Assembly (NCBI RefSeq): GCF_020520425.1
Contig: NC_079487.1
Coordinates: 104,690,141 to 104,754,140 of the forward strand
DNA from: Spinacia oleracea
Lineage: Eukaryota; Streptophyta; Magnoliopsida; Caryophyllales; Amaranthaceae
DNA length: 64,000 nt
Direction: 5' to 3'
In this document: positions 10,068 to 24,174 of the stretch, in pieces
How positions within the stretch are numbered: the first letter of the stretch is position 1
Layout of the letters: each line of letters starts with the position of its first letter
Made by a program: the position numbers and the translations under genes
Notes under the pieces: model-generated
Seen by the model: the letters and a program-made list of their open reading frames with translations, nothing else
The model's database searches: none
What the model was told of the DNA's origin: nothing

Positions 10068-13000
10068 ATGTCGGACCAACTCTCCTCCCCTGACGCTGTT
10101 AATCGCAGTGTTGACGACAGTGTATAGCTTATTTGCCTCGTCTATTTCCTTCACTTTTCTAGTTTGTATCAATTTTTTGTGTGGAATTTCTGTTAATTTT
10201 AATTGTATTAGACCCAAATCGTGTTGATTTTGATTTCTAATTTCTATTGGGTTTGTTTTGGTGTTGTTTTTATGTCTAATTAGTCAATACCCACTTCATA
10301 ATTCTACTGAAAATCATAGTCCTTTTGAATTCTGTATGGACTGCCTGATTCCGGAAATAATAATTTGTATATACATTTTAATCGCGGCTGGTTTGTTTTG
10401 GTGTTCAGATGTTTTCTTTCTTCTGTACATGATTCTGTTAATCAATGTTTTGTAGATAATTCGGTTGTTTCATTGATGACTGATAGGTTATAGAGGAGTT
10501 ATGTGAAGATTTTTTTTGTGATTTTAACCCCTAGTCTATACTAGTTCAGACAAACTTGCTCTTCTTCGAGTTATTTGCTTCCTAAGAATGAATTTTAGAG
10601 ATCATTGAAGATAGGGAGTTAGAGACTCTTCTGTGGAAGTTGATTAATTTATTTTATTTCTCTACTATGAGGGTTTACTAGAAGTCGTAATGATTTCCAC
10701 ACTCTAAAATGCTTTCATGTAGTTGAATAAACAGAAAGTGCAAGAGTTTGGAAATACATCTGTTTCACTCCTTTTTCTATCATGTTTTGATAAATTGTTA
10801 AATATATTCTGTTGGGTTCTTTGTTGGCTTTGTTTTGGTGTTGTTTTATGTCTAATTATCCTTTTTCCCTGGCAGGATTCTGCCCCTCTTTCGGCTGAAG
10901 AAGTTGAGAGGAAGAAGAAGAAAGAAGAGAAGGCTAAAGAAAAAGAATTGAAGAAACAGAAAGCTGCGATCAAAGCAAAAGCTGCCGAACTTCAGGTATA
11001 CAGTTTTTGTAACTTTCAAGGGACTAGGTGTGAAGTTCATACATGTTTGTAGTAAATTTACTTCACTAATCTTCTTAATCATGCAATTCAATTGTGTTAG
11101 AAACAACAAGCAAACAACACCGCGTCTCAAAAAACTCAGAAAAATGAAAGAAAGATTAAGAATGAAAAAGAGGAGGATCTCGTGAACTTTTTAGACCCTG
11201 AGACCTCAATAGGCGAGAAAAAGAAACTTTCGGATTTGATGGCAAAACAGTATTCTCCTACCGCAGTGGAGAAATCGTAAGTAACAAATTTTGAAAGCTT
11301 CAGCTAAATAAGTTTAGTTTGTATCTTGCACTGACATGTCTTCTGGAATTGTTGGTGCAGATGGTATGCTTGGTGGGAAAACTCTGGATTTTTTGTGGCA
11401 GAGCCTAGTAGCTCTAAACCACATTTTACAATTGTGAGCGTGTTCAATTGTCTCCCTTAGTTAGACTAACCAACGTTGATATTTCTTTTTTTGGAAACTT
11501 AATTTTGGAACATCATTGATTTGTTTTTGTGTTTTGCAGGTTCTTCCACCGCCAAACGTTACGGGGGCGCTTCATATTGGTCATGCTCTTACTGGTGCAA
11601 TTGAGGTTTGGCTTTCATATCTTTCATGTCTCTACGTGGTTTTCTAATTTGTATGGGAGACTTGTCAATGCTGTGGTTTGTCAAATAAGGAGTAACCTAA
11701 TTGTATGCAGGACACAATGATTCGCTGGCGGAGAATGTCTGGTTACAATACATTGTGGGTTCCTGGAATGGATCATGCCGGGATAGCAACACAGGTTAAA
11801 TTTGGTGCACAACTTCATAGTTTAAACCTCTGAGGTTGTATGGTCTTCATGTTTTTGACGAAGCTTGACTATTTTGATTTGTTAACTTTTGCAGGTGGTT
11901 GTCGAAAAAAAAATTATGCGTGAAAGAAAACTGACCAGGCATGATCTTGGCCGAGAAAACTTCATCTCAGAAGTGAGATTCCTTCACATTTTTTCCATCT
12001 AAATAGTACAGCTATCCATATGAATCAGGGTGAACATTTGTTCTTTCTTTATTCTTTTGTTACAAAAGGTTTGGAATTGGAAAAATGAGTATGGTGGAAA
12101 AATCTTGAAGCAGCAGCGTCGACTTGGTGCATCCATGGATTGGTCCAGAGAGGTACGGTGTAATTTGTTTTCTGATTTTCTTTTGTGTAATGCAATTAAT
12201 ATAATAATGTGTGTTCATTTTGGTTATCTTTTCTACTGTCTTCAGTGTTTCACAATGGACGAGAAACGATCAAAGGCAGTAACAGAAGCATTTGTGAGGC
12301 TGTACAATGAGGGCCTTATTTATAGGTTTGTTTGACTAGATGATTCACTTGGCATCTATGCTGCATTTCTGGCTCCTCATTTTGTCTGATAAGTGGTGGT
12401 GGTTGTTTCGAGCTGAACCATCAACCACTAGCCTTGATGTAGAAAACACTGAGCTGAATGTGGGAATTTCAAAAGAACTAGTCTAATAGGAAGGGGTAGT
12501 ATAGGAATTGCATAATTAGTTAGTTTGTTAAGGGTAGCTTGGTACCTTGAGAGAAAGATAGTAGGTTAGTTTGAGGGAAAAGAAAATCAGAAATTCTATA
12601 AATAAGGGAGAGCAGGGAAAGAAGAGGCATCCAGAGTATTGTGTTGTTATTTTAGTTTGGGTTTAGCTCTTGGGAGTGAATCAGGCCACTCAAATGCTTG
12701 ATAGCCTATCCTTTTAACTTCCTGTAATTCCATATTATCAAACTAAATCTCTTTCTTCTTCCTTAATTTCAATTCCATGTTATCAAACTTTATGTAGTTC
12801 ATAACAGGTGTATGTTAGAGTTATAAAGAACTTCTTTGGTTAATAATTGGAGATCGGATCACCTGTTTAATAGTCAGACCTAAGGGTGATCCAACTGGAG
12901 ATTAGGGAACTTAATTCTAAAGAACCATTTTTGTTTGTGCTAAATGTTGACTGTTGATGGTATTTAAACAGCTTAAATCTAAATAAATCTTAGCTCTAGC

Positions 13001-16000
13001 CTTCTATGAGCTCAGTACTTTTGGGGGTATTTCATTTATTTGAAAATGTACCAGAATGAATATTTCTTCCCTCTTCTTTTTTTGTTTCATTAAGTTTGTA
13101 GCTGGCTTGCAGGGATCTTCGACTGGTAAACTGGGATTGTGTGTTAAGAACTGCAATATCTGATATCGAGGTTTGTTCTCTCACTAGTAATGTAAAAGTT
13201 GGACATGCTCTGCCAGTTTTCTGAAGATGTTTGATATTTGTAGGTGGACTATGTTGATCTGAAAGGAAGGGAAGTTAGAAAAGTTCCTGGATATGAAGAT
13301 CCAGTGGAGTTTGGTGTCTTGACATCATTTGCGTATCCATTAGAAGATAATCTTGGTGAGATTGTTGTTGCCACTACTAGAGTAGAAACAATGTTGGGTG
13401 ATACAGCAATCGCTGTACATCCAGATGATACCAGGTACAAGCATTTGCATGGAAAATTAGCCATGCATCCTTTTAATGGAAGAAGGATCCCAATTGTTTG
13501 TGATGCAATACTTGTTGATCCAAAATTCGGGACTGGTGCTGTCAAGGTTTGAAAGTCTTTGCATCTTATGTTTTCTACCTACATCTTCTGTATCCCCCTC
13601 TGTGAATTTGAAATGCTTTGTTTCACACGTTTGCAGATTACGCCTGCCCATGATCCTAATGATTTTGAAGTTGGCAAGCGTCACCAGCTGGAGTTTATCA
13701 ACATCTTCACAGATGATGGAAACATAAACAGCAATGGAGGCCCGGAATTTGCAGGAATGCCAAGATTCAAAGCTCGTGTAGCAGTAACTAAAGCGTTGGA
13801 AGAGAAGGTACTGTTACTCCGATCTCTTACTTGCTTATCAGCGCTTCTTCTATTGATGTGTTAATGTATGTGTATAAAATTGGGGAAGTTTGTGTTATAT
13901 TAATGCCTTGTTTACACCAAGCACGCTCAGGTAGCTTGTTCTAGAACTGGGCCTGATGTCTGAGGTTCATGCTTCTCATCGTTTTTCATTTATTTGTTTG
14001 TAACTGTGTCTGCCACTCTGCCTGCTATGTAGCAATATGGGCAGAACACAATGGAATTGATTGCACTGAGGGTTGCATTGCGTCTTGATGTCATACGTTG
14101 CTTTAAAACTGCAGAGACACGGCATTTATCATATCTGAAATGTTTCCAGAATGGAAATTTGATTAACCATTAAATACATATAGAAATGTCCTAGTGATGT
14201 TTTTCGGTCCAGTAAAACCTTTGGGAAATGGGAGACAAAAAGTTCTCATGGTATGTGTAGGGAATGGAAGTAAGATGCATAAGGACATTCCCACTCCTTC
14301 CAACAGAGAAAAATAGAAGAAAGAATGATCTCATCTGACTTACCTCCTGCATTCTCATCAAACCCCAAGCATCTTCTACGGCAGGCAAAGCAACCGAATT
14401 TCTTAATGTTGTTTTTCCATTTAAATACTCTAGATCTGAAAGGGAGATGCTGTTGTTTAGCAGGAAGCGTGAAATGTTAGAGCTTTTGATTCTTCGAGAA
14501 TGGTGACATATTTCTCGTTTCAAGATGTCAGAACCTCATCTAGTCATGCCTCTTCTCTTTTCTTTCTTTTCTTTTTTGTTATGTTTTAAATTTAATTTGA
14601 AATTGGTATATATCAAATTCATGTAAAAATTAACTGTTTCTTATTACATATATTCTTTGAATGCTTTGATCAAACTATTTCCTTCCTTCCCTCCGACTTT
14701 GCCATTCCCCTGTGTCTACCTAAGTACCCTTTTTCCAACATGGGTACGTACACTCAATGCTTTCTCTTTGGGCCAAAAATTTGCATCCCCCCGCCCCACA
14801 CACACACACAAAAAAAAGAAGCCAAGTTTGACATCTAAACACATATCCATGGACCATGGTGGACACTAGCAGCCATTTTGTTAGTTGATTGATGTGCTAC
14901 AATCTCTTTAAGGTCTAATTTTGTCAGAGGTAGGCTGTGAGGTTCTTCATTGTATTTTACTTCCTAAAATAAAAATTTGTGTACACTACATCTGAATTTA
15001 TCTGACGTGAAGATATTGCTAATATTTCATATGTTATGATTGTTCTTTATTACTCAGTACAAGAAGTTGGAGGTATAAGTATTAAGTTTGTTAAAACCAA
15101 ACCTGAGATAAGGACTACTAGTTTAGAACTTACAAATAACATATTTTGCAAACTGGTTTTCAATGTATTATTGTGTTATTGCGAGCATTCGTGTTTCAAT
15201 GTCACATTCATCTATAATCTACTCTAAAAAGGAATTAACTGTAGCAGCTCTCTTATCCGCTTCTTTGAAGTCTTCCTGTGAGAGTGGAACGTCAGAGTTT
15301 GTTCGCATTCAAACTAAAACATGAAGCAATATGGCTATTATTCTTTGGATGTATTCTTTAAGTACTGGACGTCTGCTTGCTCATTTTTATTGTTCAGTTA
15401 TCTTTTTGCGATTCTTATCCTTTTCTTGTTACTTTTATTGAGCTGAGCACATTCAGTTGGATTTACAATCCTTTCCAGTGTCAACTGTTATCTTCATGCA
15501 TTTATTGCACTTTGACTTTTTTTTTAATATCTTATCTTAGAGTTCTATGTATATCAGGGAATATATAGAGGTGCTAAGGACAATGAGATGCGTCTTGGCA
15601 TTTGTTCAAGAAGTAATGATGTTGTGGAACCATTGATAAAACCACAGTGGTATGTCAACTGCAACACTATGGCCAAGGATGCTCTTGATGCTGTTATGGA
15701 TAATGACAACAGGAAGATTGAGATTATCCCAAAAGAATATGAAGCTCAGTGGGTAAGGTATGCCAAATTTTCTTCTCTAAGATGTTGGTGTTGTGTCAAG
15801 ATTATAGATGCTTACAGAGTCATTGCCCATGGAGGTGGTAATGGTACCATGATCTCTATCTACAGAGTACAGACTGCAGCAGTTTGTTGTTGTTTCCTTG
15901 GCGCAGCGTTATGATGACCTTTTTTATGTTTGGGAAATGATATATTAGTCACTTTTTTCTGTGTCCGACTTAGACGGCCTATAATCTTTTAAACTTTTCT

Positions 16001-19000
16001 AGTAATCTATTTCTCCTGCAAAACTTCTCTATTCCCAAAAATATACTCTATTACTCCCTCTATATTTTTTAATTGCATCACTTGGACCGGCACACTTGCC
16101 AATACATCATTTGACCATAAATTATGTCTATTTTTCTATTTGTAAAAATTATAAAAAGTTGATAGTATGAAAATATGTATTATGACTAATCGAACAACAT
16201 TTTACATTATAACATTATTATTATATATTGGTAGAAAATTCAAGTCAAACTTAGTATATGAATAGTGCCAAAGTCAAAGTGATGCAATTAAAAAAACCCG
16301 GAGGGAGTACTTAACTAGGTGTGTAAAGTATCAAATTCTCTTCTCAAGAAATAGAAAAGGGAAGCATTGCACTATATGATCTCTATGAATTGATAGAAAG
16401 GGAAGTGAAGGAAAATAGTAAGCTTTTAACTGTTCCACTCTTTTTTAATCACAACGTTTAAACTTTTTTACTGTTCACATACTCCTATGACCATATTTTT
16501 TTTGCTAATATATAAAAACAATTGTTAATATGTCAACTCTGGTTATGATCTTTACTAATAGATATTTAAAGATAATAATGGTTAGAGTTGTGCATTGGCA
16601 AGTGTGAAAGTCAACACGTTGCAAATAAAATAGAATTGAGGAAGTATTTGTTTTAAATTCTTCTTCTTTTGGTATCATGGTGAAGCTGAAACTTGTTGAT
16701 GATGAATTTTTTTTTTGGCAGCTGATGATATATAAATTATTGATTATTTTGCTGCTGTTCTTACTTCACTAGATTTATTTTCTTTACGGATTTTCTTGTG
16801 TCTATGTTTCATAATGGATGAAGTCGAATTTTGCAGATGGCTTGAAAATATTCGTGACTGGTGTATCTCAAGGCAGCTTTGGTGGGGCCACCGCATACCT
16901 GCTTGGTATGTCACTTTGGAGAAAGATCAACTCAAGGAACTGGGTGCTTATAATGACCACTGGGTAGTCTGTCGAAGTGAAGAAGAGGCACTTGCTGAGG
17001 CTACCAGAAGATATTCTGGTCAGAAGTTTCAGATTAATCAAGATCCTGATGTCTTGGATACCTGGTTTTCCTCTGGTCTCTTTCCGTTGTCTGTTTTGGG
17101 CTGGCCAGATGAGACTGATGATTTGAAGATCTTCTATCCAACTTCAGTTCTTGAAACTGGACATGACATCCTTTTTTTCTGGGTTGCCCGGATGGTGATG
17201 TTGGGGATGAAACTGGGAGGTGATGTGCCGTTTAGAAAGGTAAACCTGGTTTCTCAGGTCGTGCGTATTGGACAGTTATGCTATATATTAATGGCTGCAT
17301 GTTGACATGAATTCTCTCTATGTTTAGCAGTTTGGGTTTAATGAAGCTAGTACTTGCATTCGGTGCTTCTAATCTTCTTTTGATGTTGTAAGACCCCACA
17401 GTTTAGATTAGCAGTTAGATTTAAAAATAAGAAAAGGTTTGATGTTGTAAGACCCACAAAAGAAATTTTAACTTGAACTTTCATACATAGACTGACAGCT
17501 TGAGGAAAATAAAAGTGAAAAGAATCAGAAGACATGGAGAGGGAGAAAGGGAATGAACGGTCATTTTAATTCCGAAATGAAAGAGAGAGTAGACAACTGT
17601 ATTTTACTCTGAGCCAAAGTAGTATTTAGCTTCTCTCCGGGAAAAAAACAAGAAGTCTATGTAAGTTTTGGCGGGAAAATTTTGAAGGAGGAAGGGACAC
17701 ATGTCCAAGTTTGACATCAACGGTCTTTACTTTAGTAATAATTATAAATAGATGTGAATTTAGAAAATTGGTTGGTTTGATGTGAATATGTGTCATTCTA
17801 AAGAATATCGTTTGTTTTTTTTGGTTAGATCTTATCTTATTACCTGTTCTTTTGCCTATTGGCAGAGTTTGTATTTCAGTGCTGTGCTACTTTGTTATGA
17901 TAGGGAATCTATAGGGGTCTGCATATGACGTGTGGTGGAATTGTGTTGTACTCCCTCTATTTCAAGACGTTTGCACTATTCATACATTAACTTTGACCTT
18001 ATTTTCTTACTAATATATAAAAATCAAATGTTAGTTTGTAATATGTTGGATTAGCCTTAATGTATATTTTTTGGTATCAACTTTTTGTAGTTTTCACTAA
18101 TACGTAACTGCATATAATTAGGTCGAACTAGTGTCTTGGCGAGTGTGTCAGTCAAATTGTTGCAAGTATTTAGAAACGGAGGGAGTATTGATCATTAGCT
18201 GGTTGACCTCTTGCTGCTTTACCCAGAAATGGCATGATTTATTGTGTTTGTTTATTGTTCCGATCTTCCGACTCTATCATGAGTATCATTCAAACTTTTG
18301 CAGGTTTATCTTCATCCTATGGTCCGTGATGCACATGGGCGTAAGATGTCAAAATCATTAGGGAATGTTGTTGACCCTCTTGAGGTTATAAATGGGATAT
18401 CATTAGAGGATCTTCAGAAGAGGCTGGAGGAAGGAAACTTGGATCCCAGTGAGCTTTCCAGAGCCAAAGATGTACAGAAGAGAGACTTCCCTAATGGCAT
18501 TCCAGAATGTGGTGCCGATGCTCTCCGTTTTGCTCTTGTTTCATATACTGCTCAGGTCTGTGCAAAATGCCATATTCATAATCGAGATATTAAAATTTAT
18601 ATTTAAAGGGAATTTTATTACGGAGTATGTTATTATTTGATTACTGATATTATATTTTCTACTTCAGTCAGATAAAATAAACTTGGATATTCAACGGGTT
18701 GTTGGGTACCGTCAATGGTGCAATAAACTGTGGAACGCTATCAGGTTCGCTATGAGCAAACTTGGAGATGATTACTCTCCTCCAACCAGTGTAAATCCCA
18801 GCGTCATGCCATTCAGTTGCCAGTGGATACTCTCTGTCCTGAACAAGGCTGTTGCTAAAACTGTCTCATCACTTGAGGCATCTGAGTTCTCTGATGCTGC
18901 TACTACAGTGTACTCGTGGTGGCAATTCCAACTATGTGATGTTTTTATAGAAGTGATAAAACCCTATTTTTCCAGTGATGAGTCGTTTGTTTCTGCAAGA

Positions 19001-22000
19001 GGTTTTGCTCGCGATGCATTATGGGTATGCCTTGATAGTGGGCTTCGATTACTACATCCATTTATGCCATTTGTGACAGAAGAGTTATGGCAGAGACTTC
19101 CTCAACCGAGAGATTCTTTAAGAAAAGAATCTATTGTGATAAGCGAGTATCCGTCTGTTATACTGGTAAGGTCTAATGTATTATTGACTTCTTAGTTTGG
19201 TCCTAACTAATAACTAGTTGCATCCTTTCTTACCTGTAAATTAGTTCTCAGAATCAGTTGCTTCTTCTGTCCTGTTTGTATTATCATTCTGTCACTGAAT
19301 TCCTGGTGTCTGATTTTATGATGAACTGCTTTCTTATGCAACACAACATTGCAGTCCTGGACCAATGAAAATGTCGAGCGGGACATGGAGCTGATCGAGT
19401 CTGCTGTAAAATCTCTCAGGAATCTTAAGTCATTATTGCCGGCTAAAGAAAGAAATGAAAGGTAGGTGATTTAAGCTAATTTTCTGCTTTCTTTTTCTTC
19501 TTTTGTTGATGGAATAGTGTTCTTTCAAGGTGTCTACACTTTTGTGATAACTAATAAAGATTTTAGAAAATTATGTGGAACTCTTTATAATCTGTACAAG
19601 CCTGTCTTATACATTGACTATTTATTGTGAAATATAAATGTGGACATATCTACACCACAATCCTCCTTTCTAGTATTTTTAAAATTGTTTCTCTAATTGT
19701 TTACCGGCATGTGTAATCTATTATTTGAAAACATTAATTAGAGTCCTAGCGCCACATGTCACTCTCCCTCTTGCAATAACTCCAGCAGTTTCAGTTGAGT
19801 TACTCTCATACAACGAAAAAATTACAAACATTCTTAACACAAACTCTAACCTACAAGTCTACAACCTCTAGCTTAGATGAAAGGTGCTTATCCACTAAAC
19901 TATTACAATCTTTGACTGCACTAGAAGGTGGCAGTATGGGGAATTGGTCGAGGACTTAATCGGTAGATAGAGAGCAGGGGTACTTGCTGCCATTACGCTC
20001 TGAGTTTTTTTCTTTTAAATTCAAAGGGTAAATCTGTGACTTGAAAACATAAAACAGATTGCTATGAGGTCGAATATTGTCGAACTATAAAAGAGTTTAG
20101 TGAAAATTGAGATATGAAAACATGAGCGGGTAACAAGGAGTAATGCGTAAAAAGGGTCAAGCAATAGAATTTTGAGTAAGTTTTAAGTTTGTTAAGATAG
20201 GGTTCAGAGAGGGCCATTCTACTTTCATATAATTTGTTAAATGCAATAGAATTTTGGGTAAGTTTCAAAAGAAACAAAGGAAGAAAATCAAGTGGAAGCT
20301 CAATGGTTGAGCACTGACTTGAGCTTGAGCTATTAGAGGTCCAACCTCCCGTTGTTGACTGCTGGGGGGTTAAATTCTTGTCATCCTTGACTTTATAGTC
20401 GAGGTAATGTGGATTTGTGAATTTCTGAGGTTTCAGTCTAAAATCTGAATGATTGAGGTTTGCTTCTGGGCTGGGCTCCTCATTTCCTTATATCTTCTCC
20501 CATCTAGTACTGGTTGTGCCATCCGTGGCCAATTAACTTCAGAATTTAAAAAGAAGAAAAAGAAAAAAGAAAGCAATTTGAGTACCAATAACTCAATAAG
20601 TCAACTTAGTGTTACCTAATTCGCTAATCTCCTCCATGAACCACGACCCAAAATGTGCGAATTGGTACTTGGTAAAACGGTACACTTTTAGACTAATATA
20701 CCAAAACTACGTAGCGAATGATGTTCCCCTACCTGTTCTGCATACCAAAGCATATCACAACACTGACTGGTTTAAGTACAAACCTGAACCAACCAAGTAC
20801 TGTACAGAGAACCATCGTAGGCCTGCTGTAATGCTCATTTATTCTAGAAGGAAGGATTAGTGCAAGGAAGTGAATCAGCTGCGGAGTTAGTTACACTTTT
20901 GGGGGAAGGTAAATAAGGGTAAATGTCACCAAGTTAGGGAGAGCCTTGAGTATTGTTAAGTCTCTGAGAAAGTGATTGTTAAAAGGGGGAGTGAAGGGCA
21001 TAATAGCTTCATTGATATAAGTAATGATTTAGTTTAAATTGGGAAATTGCAATCCTCTCAAAAGATTGACTTGACTGTAAGTGATTAATTGGTGAACTTT
21101 ACATCCATTTCCATCAAAAGTCATATCTTCTGCTTGTCTGGCCCCGTTTCAATTTTCTTAATTTCTATTTTAATTCTCTCATCTAATCTCTCTTAATTCT
21201 CTGTCTCTCTGAGAATTTAGTGTTAAAATGGGGAGCGAAGGGCATAATATCATCATTGGGAAATCAGCTTGATTCTTCGCATACTGCTTGGAAATCGAAA
21301 ATTGAAGGAAAATTGATAGAGAGAAACAGGATTAATAAACTGAAAAGCAACTGAAATTAAGGATGTATTCTGGCATTCAAGTAACTTTATCAAAGAAAAC
21401 TAAAACATCACAAATCAATTCCCCGATTCTTCCAGTCTCTCTATTATAGCCCTCAAAGATTTATTTCCCTCCTCCCTCTTCATAACTGTCTTACTGACAA
21501 ACTCTCCTTTTTGCTCTCTGCCTTCTTTCTCAAGCCCTAAAAGTAGTATATTGTAATCCCCACAAATACTTTTCTCCTTTGAGCCAATGCTTAGCAAATA
21601 CATCAGAATTTGAGGTTCTCTAGCATATCCCACATGATTCGCTAGGCTTATTTGCAGGCAATTGGTTATGGTTTGAAATTAAAGTAAAGATAAAACCATA
21701 TTATTTTTTGTTATAGTATTATACTAGTAAAATACTAAGGTTTATCACTTGCATATAACTTGCCTTTGTATAATTTCAATACATCCTATGTCCATGTCAT
21801 AAAGCTGTATGTTTTGAAGACTTCAGTGAGTGAAGTATGAGTTTGGAGATTACTTTTGCATTGATGTTTTTAAAACTGTTGACCTTTTGTTATATGTTCT
21901 GACTCGTCGTATAAACTATATGTTAATGAATGAGTTATATAAAGCATTCAAAACAGCTTAACTTGTGATACGTTCCTTCAGTTAATATATTGGTTTTTCT

Positions 22001-24174
22001 TGTCACTTTTAAATACTGTACTATGTATTTCCTCTGTTTTAAATTACTTGCTACTATTTTTGGGATATCTCAATGTAGTTGATGCGTACTATTTATGACA
22101 TACTTTTTCTCCTACTTTTATCCTCTGAAGTTGGTTCCCACATTCGTCCTTCCACTTTCTTCTCTCTACTTCCTTTTTTAAAAACTGTACAAAGCAACAT
22201 TTTTGGGATGGAGGGAGTACTTAATTGCAGATTGTCACCAACTTTATAATCTTTATCTTGTTCTTTAATTAGTTAATGCTTGTGCAATTTTCTTTTTTTT
22301 AGGAAACAAGCTTTTGCAGTTTGCCTGAATGAAGAAGTTGCAGACAATGTCCGGAGTCATGAGTTAGAAATTTTAACTCTTGCAGCGTTGTCGTCTTTAA
22401 AGGTGGGTATCTATTGTGAATGGGAAGCTTTAATGAACTTCCTAATCAGATGTTAGCCCTTGTTTTCTGCATGTGCTTTGTTATGTTTCTTGATCAACCA
22501 AATTAAAGTTGTCTCTTTCTTTGGGGATTGATGTATTAAAGTCTCAACTGTTTTTTAATCTTTGTTGCACAAGCCACGCTAACCTTTATTTATACCTCAA
22601 CTCGCCCCACTGTGGCCTAGTGGCATGGTTCCAAATAGGAGAAAAAACGATTAGCATATTATTGTCTAGAGATTGGAAGGGTTACTCTTATAGTGGTACT
22701 ATTACTGCTTTGTACTACCAGAGTACCAGGTCAGGTCGTAATTAATATCACATGGTAAGTTTACTTAAGAGTTTGAAATACAACGGAAGTCTGGAGTGAT
22801 CATAATAGAAATGGCACCTTGAAATGCTCAGGACTTATTGACCCATTTTATACATTTTCATAAATATGCTTACCCCCCTGACTGAATTAGTTGGAATTCC
22901 TGGTTCCCATGACAATGGAAAGCTTTGCTGGTTTTGGATACCTGCATTTTCCATCTTGGCGAATTGAACTGGTACGGCAAGCCTCCCTTTCTTGACTGTT
23001 TTCAAGACATTGTTGGTCACCCAGTGTCAGTGGTATTGCATTTGGGTCCTTGTACATGAGATCATCCCATCGGAAAGCGATGGGAATGGATATCGTAAAG
23101 AGAGAGTGATCTAAGGCGAGTAGAAGACTGATTTGAGACCTTTTGACGCGTGTCTTTCAAATGCTCCGGCTTTCGAATAGGCTGAAATTATAGAAAGTGA
23201 CATTAAATCTCCCTTGTGCTATTTTTTGACCTCTTGAACAGGTGGGACCTATAGAAGTGAGAATAATCGGACAAATAAATGTTTGTGTACAAGAAAAAGT
23301 AGAAATAGAGGAAGGAGCCGGTTTTTCATGTTTAAATCAGCCTAAAACTAAAACTTTATTATCTTCTGCTGATTTGATATGTGTATCTATCTCATGCCCA
23401 TATCTCAGAGCCTAATAGGTGTTTGTTATCTTCTCTTTAAAAGGACCTTTACATAGAGATTCATGTTGATGTTTATCCTGGTAATTGAGACAAAGTTGGA
23501 CCCAGGATGTCAGGGGGAAATATTTCTCCTTCCTGTCTACTGGTTGAAGAGTTTGAACAATTGAACGCTTTCCTACTTGAACTTCTCTGCATTTTCTTTC
23601 ATAAGCTAAATCTTGCTGGTTTTGTTTATAAAAATGTCATCTTACAACTGGGTTATTGCAGATTGTGAATGAGAATGAAGCTGCTCTTTCCAGATGTTCC
23701 CGAGATGTTGTGAACGCACATCTCAGTGTTTTTCTCGAGCTTAAAGGAACAATTAATGTAGAAGGAGAGCGTGAGAAGCTGAGGAAGAAGATGGAGGAAA
23801 CAAAGAGGTGAGAGTGTGTTTGATAATACTTGAATGTTTCCATTCCTCAGTTTTAGCTTTTTTTCATATTTTTTTTGTTTCTCGCCTTTTCCCCTTTATT
23901 TAATTCTGATATTGATACTGATTGTTCAAGTAGTGCTGCATGCTTGTGTTTGGGATACAAAATGCAATACCTCTTGTGAATGATGCTTAAGTTTGCTGTT
24001 TGATTTTGTAAACTTTGGATAATGTACAGGCAAAAAGAGACTCTAGAAAAGATGATGAATGCTTCTGGATACAAAGAGAAGGTTCGGCCTCAAATCCACG
24101 AAGAAAATATTGGAAAGTTAACCAAACTGGTGCAAGAGTTGCTTGCACTCGATAAGGCAAGCCAAAACATTTGA
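10068..24174 (+). CDS. VALRS: Valyl-tRNA synthetase, complete, 20 exons, 1065 aa
   Basis: Class I aminoacyl-tRNA synthetase that charges tRNA-Val and clears mischarged Thr-tRNA. Visible in order: a Lys/Glu-rich N-terminal coiled extension (residues 19-75), the Rossmann core with [13 protein letters not shown] (HIGH at 153-156), a CP1 editing domain with [13 protein letters not shown] (from about 334), the [17 protein letters not shown] block, [18 protein letters not shown] at 664-668, an anticodon-binding domain (about 735-900), and a C-terminal coiled coil (about 985-1060) ending [11 protein letters not shown]. Length is close to the Arabidopsis TWN2 enzyme. The ATG at 10068 is the first in frame after a TAG at 10035, giving [11 protein letters not shown] with no obvious mitochondrial presequence. 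Nearly all 20 exons match the plant family and all junctions keep frame. Cytosolic action is inferred. Confidence 0.96.
11573..11584 (+). other. HIGH signature of ValRS
   Basis: CAT ATT GGT CAT in exon 5 encodes His-Ile-Gly-His, the ATP-binding signature of class I synthetases. Confidence 0.97.
13808..15557 (+). other. ValRS intron 12, 1.75 kb
   Basis: T-rich plant intron between the codons for EEK and GIYRG. I see no transposon ends and no supported frame. Confidence 0.7.
16054..16307. mobile_element. Stowaway-like MITE in ValRS intron 13
   Basis: Inverted ends CTCCCTCTATATTTTTTAAT and ATTAAAAAAACCCGGAGGGAG extend into TTGCATCACTT / AAGTGATGCAA. TA dinucleotides flank it. 254 bp, no coding capacity. 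Confidence 0.85.
17951..18185. mobile_element. Stowaway-like MITE in ValRS intron 14
   Basis: Begins CTCCCTCTATTTC after TA and ends GAAACGGAGGGAG before TA; 235 bp. It lies about 120 bp upstream of the exon that carries KMSKS. Confidence 0.8.
18343..18357 (+). other. KMSKS signature of ValRS
   Basis: AAG ATG TCA AAA TCA in exon 15 encodes the second class I ATP-binding loop, followed by LGNVVDP. Confidence 0.97.
20290..20570 (+). mobile_element. Possible tRNA-derived SINE in ValRS intron 17
   Basis: A box-like AGCTCAATGGTTGAGC is followed by a weak B box-like segment (AGGTCCAACCTCC) and, about 250 bp on, an A-rich AAAAAGAAGAAAAAGAAAAAAG tail. I found no clear target duplication. Confidence 0.35.
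22028..22217. mobile_element. Stowaway-like MITE in ValRS intron 17
   Basis: TTTCCTCTGTTTT at one end and GGGATGGAGGGAG at the other with TA on both sides; 190 bp, ends diverged. Confidence 0.65.
22403..23661 (+). other. ValRS intron 18, 1.26 kb
   Basis: Separates the exons coding ALSSLK and [10 protein letters not shown]. Nothing beyond ordinary intron sequence is recognised. Confidence 0.7.

Larger units (their letters stand above)
19462..22302 (+). other. ValRS intron 17, 2.84 kb, repeat-bearing
   Basis: The largest ValRS intron. It contains a SINE-like piece (20290-20570), an imperfect direct repeat (about 20963-21017 and 21206-21258, sharing GAAGGGCATAATA) and a MITE (22028-22217). The remainder is AT-rich without recognised content. 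Confidence 0.7.
10068..24174 (+). other. VALRS: Exon map of the valyl-tRNA synthetase gene
   Basis: Coding exons: 10068-10121, 10876-10995, 11101-11276, 11361-11433, 11540-11605, 11711-11794, 11895-11972, 12069-12152, 12246-12325, 13113-13170, 13244-13546, 13637-13807, 15558-15757, 16837-17239, 18304-18555, 18668-19165, 19355-19461, 22303-22402, 23662-23807, 24030-24174. The sum is 3198 nt (1065 codons plus stop). All introns begin GT and end AG. Exon 1 is the least certain because it is short and not conserved. Confidence 0.88.
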
